Source of the DNA: JBFELO01 sp041552055
GTDB lineage: Bacteria; Acidobacteriota; Thermoanaerobaculia; Thermoanaerobaculales; Sulfomarinibacteraceae
Assembly (NCBI GenBank): GCA_041552055.1
Contig: JBFELO010000089.1
Coordinates: 1-19,480, forward strand
Length of the DNA stretch: 19,480 bases
Direction of reading: 5' to 3'
Numbering within the stretch: position 1 is the stretch's first letter; each line of letters starts with the position of its first letter. A model generated the notes under the pieces. It was not told the DNA's origin, did not search any database, and saw only the letters and a list, made by a program, of their open reading frames with translations. This document shows positions 14,349-19,480 of this stretch, piece after piece. A program made the position numbers and the translations under genes.

Positions 14349-15869
14349 ATGAAGTGCCTACCCCTGATGTTGGTGGTCGCCGCAGCTAGCGTCGCCGGAG
14401 CCTCCAGCCGTCCACCCGCGGTTGCGGGGGCGTTCTATCCGAGCGATCCACAGGTGCTGCGACGGGAGGTGCGCGAACTGTTGGCGGACGCACCTGGATC
14501 CGCCACGCCCGCGCGTGCCCTGGTGGTGCCGCACGCCGGGTACGCCTATTCGGGGGATGTGGCGGCCAGAGCGTTTTCGTGCCTGGATGGGTCTGACGTA
14601 GGGCGCGTGATCCTGCTCGGACCCTCCCACCACGTCGGGTTCAGCGGTGGGGCGCTCCCTGCGCCCGGCGTCACAGGGTTCACCACGCCTCTCGGAGAGG
14701 TCGCGCTCGACGTGGATGCGATCACGGAGCTTCGTCGGAACGCCGACTTTCGCGGGCCGCCCGAGGCCCACGGGCCGGAGCATAGCCTGGAGGTCGAGCT
14801 GCCCTTCGTGCAGTTGCTGGCGCCCGAGGTCCAGCTGGTGCCGATCCTCGTGGGATTCGAGACCGACAGGGACGTGGCGCGACGCATGGCCGAGGCGGTG
14901 AGTCGACTGTTGGATTCCCGGACGGTGGTCGTGGTGTCGTCGGATTTCACCCACCACGGTGAGAGCTATCGGTACCGACCGTTCCCGATAGACGCACGGC
15001 TCGGCACCACCCTGCTCGCGATCGGGCGCGAGACGGCGGGGCGCCTCGCGGCGATCGACCCGTCCGGTTTCTGGCATCAGGTCGAGGTCAGCGGGGACAC
15101 CGTGTGCGGGCGGCGCCCGCTTGCGGTGCTCGGCGAACTGCTGGCACACGGCTTCGTGGGCTCCGGGCACGTTCTCGACGTGACGACGTCCGGCCATGTG
15201 ATGGGTAGATTCGACATGTCGGTGACCTACGCCGCCGTCATGTTCAAGGGTTCGTGGAGATCGTGGGGTGAGCCCGCACCGTCGCCGTCGGTCGGGCAAC
15301 TGACCGTACCGCAGGGCCAGGCCCTCCTGCAGCTGGCTCGCGCGACCCTGGGGAGCCATTTGATCCACGATGCGCGGCTGGCGGGTTGGTTCGCAGAGTC
15401 GACGCTCGGTGCGACTGCCGACGCACCTGCCGGTGCCTTCGTGACCGTCCACAACCTGGGCGAGCGTGCCCGGCAGGAGGGTCGCCTGAGGGCCTGCATG
15501 GGCGTGATCGAGGCGCGCCAGCCGATGGTCGACGCGGTAGTCCAGGCCGCCGTGTCGGCGGCCCACGACCCGAGGTTCCCGCCACTCGCAGCGGCCGAGC
15601 TCGATGAGGTAGAGCTGGAAGTGTCGATCCTGTCCCCGACGCACGAGGTTGCCGGGCCGGACTCGATCGAGGTCGGCACACACGGTGTCGTGCTCTCCAA
15701 GGGACGACGCCGAGCAGTCTTCCTTCCCCAGGTTGCGGTCGAGCAGGGCTGGGATCGCGACACGATGCTCGATCACCTCGCGCGCAAGGCCGGCATGAGC
15801 ACGGACGGTTGGCGCGAGGGGGCCATCTTTGAGGTGTTCACCGCCCAGGTGTTCACGGAGGGCTCGTGA
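14349..15869 (+). CDS. amrB: AmmeMemoRadiSam proteins B and A fused (Memo-AMMECR1), with signal peptide
   Basis: The 506-residue protein begins with an apparent Sec signal peptide (residues 1-19, MKCLPLMLVVAAASVAGA). Residues about 22-300 are a Memo domain, which has the class III extradiol-dioxygenase-like fold: PPAVAGAFYPSDP, PHAGYAYSG (His62), GPSHH (His94/95), SSDFTHHGESY (Asp199, His202/203) and DTVCGRRP (Cys253). These correspond to the metal-site His, His and Cys positions of human MEMO1. Residues about 318-505 are an AMMECR1 domain with GRLRACMGVIE (Cys383, where the family usually has LRGCIG) and the C-terminal DTMLDHLARKAGM segment. Both domains are components of the AmmeMemoRadiSam set, whose reaction is unresolved to my knowledge. 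ATG 14349 was preferred to an in-frame TTG at 14298 because it gives the clean signal peptide, although AAGG is very close. The stop overlaps the next GTG. Confidence 0.9.
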   Translation: MKCLPLMLVVAAASVAGASSRPPAVAGAFYPSDPQVLRREVRELLADAPGSATPARALVVPHAGYAYSGDVAARAFSCLDGSDVGRVILLGPSHHVGFSGGALPAPGVTGFTTPLGEVALDVDAITELRRNADFRGPPEAHGPEHSLEVELPFVQLLAPEVQLVPILVGFETDRDVARRMAEAVSRLLDSRTVVVVSSDFTHHGESYRYRPFPIDARLGTTLLAIGRETAGRLAAIDPSGFWHQVEVSGDTVCGRRPLAVLGELLAHGFVGSGHVLDVTTSGHVMGRFDMSVTYAAVMFKGSWRSWGEPAPSPSVGQLTVPQGQALLQLARATLGSHLIHDARLAGWFAESTLGATADAPAGAFVTVHNLGERARQEGRLRACMGVIEARQPMVDAVVQAAVSAAHDPRFPPLAAAELDEVELEVSILSPTHEVAGPDSIEVGTHGVVLSKGRRRAVFLPQVAVEQGWDRDTMLDHLARKAGMSTDGWREGAIFEVFTAQVFTEGS

Positions 15870-16822
15870 GCCGCCGTTGGTCGAGGAGGGACTTGATCAC
15901 GCTGGCCGGCGGGGGCGTGGCCGCTGGGCTGGCGCGATGCGCGTTTTCGGGAATCCCGCGACCGGGCGTGGTCGCGACGGCGACCCTGCAACCGGGGGAC
16001 GTGTCGCCCGCACGGTGTCGTCAGGCAGTGGCGAACGCGCTGGCCGCCGCGACCGGCGGCGAATCGGCGCAGCGAGCGGCGGCTTCTCTGTTTCGACCCT
16101 CCGACGTGATCGGACTGAAGCTGAACTGCCTCGCCGGCCGGGGGCTTTCACCCCGGGTCGAGCTCGTCGAGGCCCTGGTCGATCTGCTTGCCGCCGCCGG
16201 GGTCGCGCGCGATCGCATCATCGTGTTCGAGCGATCCAGCCGCGAGCTTGAACGTGCCGGGTTCTCGGTGCGCCGCTCGGGGGGGCCCTACCTCTGTTAT
16301 GGAACCGACAACGACTACGACCGTCTCCCCACCAGCTCCGGAGCGATCGGGTCGTGCTACGCCAGATTGGTGTCGACCAGGTGTACCGCACTGATCTCGT
16401 TCGGGGTCGTGAAGGACCACGATCTCGCCGGCGTGTCGGCGAGTCTCAAGAACTGGTACGGCGTGATCCACAACCCCAACAAGTACCACGACTCGGGTTG
16501 TGACCCCTACGTCGCCGACGTTGTCCGGCACCCTATACTGCGCGACAAGCTGCGGCTCACGGTGCTCGACGGGCTCGAGGCTCAGTTCCGCGGTGGGCCG
16601 GCTCACAACCCGGGTGCGGTGTTTCCCCTCGGCAAGGTGGCGGTTAGCACCGATCCGGTTGCCGCAGATCTGTGGGCGTGGCGGGTGATCGACGCTGAAC
16701 GTCGACGACGTGGCCTGCCGACCCTGGAGCAGGAGGAGCGGGCGCCGCGCTTCGTGGCGACCGCGGCGCGCCACGGCCTCGGCGTGGGTGATCCTGGAGA
16801 CCTCCGGCAGGTGGACGCATGA
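15866..16822 (+). CDS. DUF362 domain protein with Tat signal
   Basis: The 318-residue protein starts SRRWSRRDLITLAGGGVAAG, a textbook twin-arginine signal (SRRDLI followed by a hydrophobic region). The rest matches DUF362: SDVIGLKLNCLAG, the VKDHDLAGVSASLKNWYG segment (183-199), the VADVVRHPILRDKLRLTVLDGL segment, and STDPVAADLWAWRVID (261-276). Many DUF362 proteins carry ferredoxin-type 4Fe-4S motifs. Here the Cys residues (25, 51, 88, 144, 164, 173, 212) are scattered with no CxxCxxC cluster. Tat signals usually serve proteins folded, often with cofactor, before export. The gene starts at GTG 15866 inside the Memo-AMMECR1 stop (GTGA overlap) with GGAGGG just upstream, so translation is probably coupled. 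Function unknown. Its position inside the Memo/radical SAM operon implies a shared role. Confidence 0.9.
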   Translation: MSRRWSRRDLITLAGGGVAAGLARCAFSGIPRPGVVATATLQPGDVSPARCRQAVANALAAATGGESAQRAAASLFRPSDVIGLKLNCLAGRGLSPRVELVEALVDLLAAAGVARDRIIVFERSSRELERAGFSVRRSGGPYLCYGTDNDYDRLPTSSGAIGSCYARLVSTRCTALISFGVVKDHDLAGVSASLKNWYGVIHNPNKYHDSGCDPYVADVVRHPILRDKLRLTVLDGLEAQFRGGPAHNPGAVFPLGKVAVSTDPVAADLWAWRVIDAERRRRGLPTLEQEERAPRFVATAARHGLGVGDPGDLRQVDA

Positions 16823-17955
16823 CGATCGATCGACGTCGACTCGCGTTGCTCGCCGCAGGGTGCACTGCAGGAGCGCTCGCACCGAGATGGCTTGGTGCCG
16901 GTCGCAACCCTCAGATCGGCGAGGTGGTGGAGGGAGAAGAACTGCCGGCGCTCGAAGCCTCGTGGTACCGCAAGCTGGCCGACCGCAAGGTGGAGTGTCA
17001 GCTGTGTCCGCAGGCGTGCACCGTGGCGGACGCCGAGCGGGGAACCTGCGGTGTCCGGGAGAACCGTGCCGGCACCTACGTCACCCTGGTGCACGGGCTG
17101 GCGTGCAGTCTCCACGTGGATCCGATCGAAAAGAAGCCCCTGTTTCACGTGCTTCCGGGGGAGCAGGCGTTCTCGTACGCCACTGCCGGCTGCAACGTCG
17201 AGTGCAAGTTCTGCCAGAACTGGGAGATCTCCCAGTTCCGGCCGGAGCAGGTTCGTGCCTACTACCTGCCGCCCGACGCGCTGGCGGCCGCCGCCCGACG
17301 GTCCGGCGCCAAGCTGACGGCTGCGACGTACTCCGAGCCGGTGGTCTTCTGGGAGTACGTGCGGGACGCGGCGCGCGCCGCCCGCAAGGTGGGTCTGCGC
17401 CCAACGGTCGTGTCGAACGGGTACATCCAGGAGCAGCCACTGCGCGACGTGCTGCCGTTGCTCGACGCCGTCAAGGTTGATCTCAAGAGCTTTCGCGACC
17501 GGTTCTACATTGAGCAGATTCGGGGCAAGCTGGAGCCGGTGCTCAAGGCGCTCGAAATCGTCCGTGGCTCGGGCGTCTGGCTGGAGATCGTGGTGTTGCT
17601 CATCCCGACCCTCAACGACTCCGAGTCCGAGGTCCGTGATCTCGCACGCTGGGTCAAGGAGAACCTCGGAACCGAGGTCCCTCTGCACTTCACCCGGTTC
17701 CACCCGACCTACCGGCTCACCAACCTGCCGCCGACCCCGGTGGCCACGCTGGAGCGGGCGTGGGCGGTCGCGCGGGAGGTGGGCCTGCACTATGTGTACC
17801 TCGGCAACGTGCCCGGCCACCCGGCCGAGAACACGGTGTGCCCGGGATGCGGCGAGGTCCTGATCCGCAGGATCGGCTTCCGGATCCGCGAGAACAACCT
17901 CAGTGAGGGTCGCTGCCATCGGTGCCGACGCGTCATTCCAGGCGTCTGGGCGTGA
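16819..17955 (+). CDS. amrS: AmmeMemoRadiSam system radical SAM enzyme
   Basis: The 378-residue protein contains the radical SAM cluster motif CNVECKFC (Cys125, Cys129, Cys132) in the context YATAGCNVECKFCQNWEIS. This is typical of the AmmeMemoRadiSam subgroup, related to pyruvate-formate-lyase-activating enzymes. An upstream Cys set (60, 63, 67, 77) and the HGLACSLHVDPIEKKPLFH segment are also family features. The TIM-barrel strands follow, for example the VSNGYIQEQPLRDVLPLLDAVKVDLKS segment. The C-terminus has CPGC (341-344) and CHRC (366-369), a zinc-ribbon-like end. The first about 25 residues (TIDRRRLALLAAGCTAGALAP) look like a short Tat or lipoprotein-type signal, which is unexpected for a SAM- and reductant-dependent enzyme. 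ATG 16819 overlaps the DUF362 stop (ATGA) with AGGTGG upstream. Confidence 0.93.
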   Translation: MTIDRRRLALLAAGCTAGALAPRWLGAGRNPQIGEVVEGEELPALEASWYRKLADRKVECQLCPQACTVADAERGTCGVRENRAGTYVTLVHGLACSLHVDPIEKKPLFHVLPGEQAFSYATAGCNVECKFCQNWEISQFRPEQVRAYYLPPDALAAAARRSGAKLTAATYSEPVVFWEYVRDAARAARKVGLRPTVVSNGYIQEQPLRDVLPLLDAVKVDLKSFRDRFYIEQIRGKLEPVLKALEIVRGSGVWLEIVVLLIPTLNDSESEVRDLARWVKENLGTEVPLHFTRFHPTYRLTNLPPTPVATLERAWAVAREVGLHYVYLGNVPGHPAENTVCPGCGEVLIRRIGFRIRENNLSEGRCHRCRRVIPGVWA

Positions 17956-18908
17956 CGGGACGACGGATCTCGGATGGCGCGGGCGAGCGGCTGGGCTACC
18001 CGGTCGCGGGTCTGCTCTCGCTGGGTGTCACCTACGTCGTGTGGGGGAGTACCTACCTGGCGATTCGGGTGGCGGTGCGGGAGGGAGCGGGTTGGGGGCC
18101 GTTCTGGATGGGTGCCGCGCGGGTCGTCGTGGCGGCCGTTTTCCTGTTTGCCATCAATGCGGCTCGTGGCGCACGTCTACGACCGACCCGCGCCGAGCTG
18201 ACCATCCTGGTGGCCACCGGTCTCCTGCTCTGGGTGGGTGGTAACGGCGCCGTCAATTGGGCGGAGCAGCGGATCGACTCCGGGCTGGCCGCTCTGATCG
18301 TGGGTACCATGCCGATCTGGGTGGCAGCGATGGAGGCGCTGATCGACCGGCGAGTGCCATCTCTGCTGTTGTCGGGCTCACTCGTCGTCGGCTTCGCGGG
18401 GCTGGCGGTGCTTACCTATCCGATGCTGCGCGAGGAGGGCGTCCGTGGCGACCTCGTGGGTGTGCTCGTCGTCGTGATCGCCGCCATCAGTTGGGGTTAC
18501 GGGTCGATTCTGCTCAACCGGCGGAGGCTGTCGTTGGATCCGATCGTGATCTCGGGTTGGCAGCATGGCGTCGGGGGAGTCGGATTCGCCGTGCTCGCAC
18601 TCATGGTGGGGGAGGCAGCCCCCACTCCGACGCCCGAGGCGTGGGCCGCGTGGGCCTACCTCGTCGTGTTCGGGTCGCTGCTGGCGTTCACGTGCTTCGT
18701 GTATGCCGTCAAGGTACTGCCGACGGCAGTGGTGATGACCTACGCCTACGTCAACCCCGCGATCGCCGTGCTCCTGGGCTGGGTGATCCTATCCGAGCCC
18801 ATTACGGCTTATACGCTGGGCGGCATGGTGCTGATCATCGCGGGGGTGGTTGGGGTGTTCAGGGACAAGTCGCGGCAGCATCCCCAGCTTGTTGCTCGGG
18901 CGTCCTGA
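17952..18908 (+). CDS. EamA/DMT-superfamily permease
   Basis: The 318-residue protein has about ten hydrophobic helices arranged as two EamA halves. Signature segments are VTYVVWGSTYLAIRVAV near the N-terminus, RVVVAAVFLF, the helix-loop GLLLWVGGNGAVNWAEQRIDSGLAALIVGTMPIWVA, and in the second half TYAYVNPAIAVLLGWVILSEPIT. EamA proteins export or exchange small metabolites such as amino acids, purines or drugs. The substrate cannot be predicted. GTG 17952 overlaps the radical SAM stop (GTGA), the same arrangement as at 15866, and was therefore preferred to GTG 17922, which would overlap by 34 bases. Neither has a clear Shine-Dalgarno, which fits translational coupling. Its place at the end of the Memo/radical SAM operon hints that it moves the substrate or product of that system. 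This is inference. Confidence 0.9.
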   Translation: MTGRRISDGAGERLGYPVAGLLSLGVTYVVWGSTYLAIRVAVREGAGWGPFWMGAARVVVAAVFLFAINAARGARLRPTRAELTILVATGLLLWVGGNGAVNWAEQRIDSGLAALIVGTMPIWVAAMEALIDRRVPSLLLSGSLVVGFAGLAVLTYPMLREEGVRGDLVGVLVVVIAAISWGYGSILLNRRRLSLDPIVISGWQHGVGGVGFAVLALMVGEAAPTPTPEAWAAWAYLVVFGSLLAFTCFVYAVKVLPTAVVMTYAYVNPAIAVLLGWVILSEPITAYTLGGMVLIIAGVVGVFRDKSRQHPQLVARAS

Positions 18909-18939
18909 ACGGATTGTCGTACCGAGGAGGGGTGGCGCT

Positions 18940-19428
18940 ATGGAGTACTCGATCCGGCCGGTGACCGAAGACGACTGGCAGGCGGTCAGCGACGTGTTCA
19001 ACGAGGTCGTCGACCACAGTATGGCGGCGTACCCGGAGGAGCACGTCGGGGTGGAGTTCTTCGCGATCAGGCATCGGGCGGCACCCGACTATCCGTTCCG
19101 AGTGGTCAAGGCTGCGGACCGAGTGGTCGGCTTCGCCTACCTGAGCCCCTTTCACCCGGTGGCCACCATGCGTCGGTCGGCGCAGCTGACCTACTTCATC
19201 CGGGAGAAACACACCGGAATGGGTCTCGGCTCGCGTCTGCTCGACCTGCTGCTGAGCCTGGGCAGGGAGATGGGCGTCGACAACTTCCTGGCCCACATCT
19301 CGTCGCTCAACGAGGGCAGTATCCGGTTTCACCGGCGGCACGGCTTCACCGAGTGTGGTCGGTTCCGGCGGGTGGGTACCAAGAACGGTCACGACTTCGA
19401 CATGGTGTGGATGCAGCGGCTGGAGTGA
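18940..19428 (+). CDS. GNAT N-acetyltransferase (phosphinothricin-acetyltransferase-like)
   Basis: The 162-residue protein shows the GNAT fold: IRPVTEDDWQAVSDVFNEVV at the start, RVVGFAYLSPF (strand 4), the acetyl-CoA loop HTGMGLGSRLLDLLL (91-105), and FLAHISSLNEGSIRFHRRHGFTECGRFRRVGTKNGHDFDMVWMQ. The last block resembles phosphinothricin/methionine-sulfone acetyltransferases, in which N-x-x-S-I-x-x-H/Y and GF near the C-terminus are conserved. It probably N-acetylates a small amine such as an amino acid analogue. The substrate is not determinable. ATG 18940 has GAGGAGG (18924-18930) nine bases upstream. The gene follows the permease by 31 bp on the same strand and may be co-transcribed, but unlike the upstream genes it is not overlapped. 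Confidence 0.9.
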   Translation: MEYSIRPVTEDDWQAVSDVFNEVVDHSMAAYPEEHVGVEFFAIRHRAAPDYPFRVVKAADRVVGFAYLSPFHPVATMRRSAQLTYFIREKHTGMGLGSRLLDLLLSLGREMGVDNFLAHISSLNEGSIRFHRRHGFTECGRFRRVGTKNGHDFDMVWMQRLE

Positions 19429-19453
19429 GGAAGCTGCGCCCACCCTCCCGCCC

Positions 19454-19474
19454 GGATGTTGGATGCTGGATCCC
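19454..19474. repeat. Heptamer-periodic repeat at the window edge
   Basis: Three seven-base units, GGATGTT, GGATGCT and GGATCCC, run in tandem 25 bases past the acetyltransferase stop. The last unit is degenerate. The tract is close to the window edge, so its full length is not known. The period matches the repeat at 13050-13091. Confidence 0.45.
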
Positions 19475-19480
19475 CTTCCC

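Noticed and set aside
14358..15776. 472-codon minus-strand open frame
   Set aside because: Antisense to the well-supported Memo-AMMECR1 gene. Arg/His-rich composition typical of a GC-rich complement.
16603..17919. 438-codon minus-strand open frame
   Set aside because: Antisense to the DUF362 and radical SAM genes, with no motif.
1..19480. Search by eye for CRISPR arrays, tRNA/rRNA genes, transposases, integrases and phage genes
   Set aside because: No direct-repeat/spacer pattern, no tRNA-like cloverleaf, and no mobile-element protein motif was seen.

Overview
The window reads as about 19.5 kb of a GC-rich, diderm bacterial chromosome. It encodes a bactofilin, lipoprotein-type and Tat-type signal sequences, signal peptidase I and a hybrid histidine kinase. 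There are no rRNA, tRNA, phage, integrase or transposase genes. Gene content plus short heptamer-periodic intergenic repeats make me think of an uncultured Acidobacteriota-like lineage. That placement is an inference and was not tested.

Layout: (1) 1-1785 holds the end of a GGDEF diguanylate cyclase, a convergent bactofilin and an exported six-TPR protein. (2) 1839-3980 is a soluble PAS-GAF-kinase-receiver hybrid histidine kinase. (3) 4104-5883 is a leftward pair: a PHA-synthesis-regulator-type DNA-binding protein with a good sigma70-like promoter, followed by a patatin-like lipase. (4) 6136-7944 is a UbiD-family prFMN decarboxylase. (5) 7945-8209 is a convergent intergenic region with a 17-bp perfect inverted repeat and a GACGAA hexamer repeat. 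(6) 8210-11329 is a leftward block: a YjbQ-like protein with a large unknown C-terminal half, a ketopantoate-reductase-like protein, a DUF1820 protein and signal peptidase I (lepB). (7) 11494-12978 is a secreted M64 metallopeptidase, divergent from (8) 13188-14288, a transglutaminase-like/TPR lipoprotein. (9) 14349-18908 is a tight rightward operon with stop/start overlaps at three junctions: a Memo-AMMECR1 fusion with a signal peptide, a DUF362 protein with a Tat signal, a radical SAM enzyme with a Tat-like N-terminus, and an EamA permease. (10) 18940-19428 is a GNAT acetyltransferase.

The most interesting unit is region 9. It is a complete AmmeMemoRadiSam system whose three soluble components all appear to carry export signals, translationally coupled to a small-molecule permease. 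As far as I know, the chemistry of this system is not settled. The export signals, the DUF362 partner and the permease together suggest a cell-envelope redox or metal-dependent modification pathway, which is an inference. The second most interesting item is the YjbQ-like fusion protein next to a reductase-like gene.

Gene calls are strong where named motifs are visible. Several starts are judgement calls: UbiD, Memo-AMMECR1, the YjbQ-like gene and EamA. Regulatory sites are pattern matches only.
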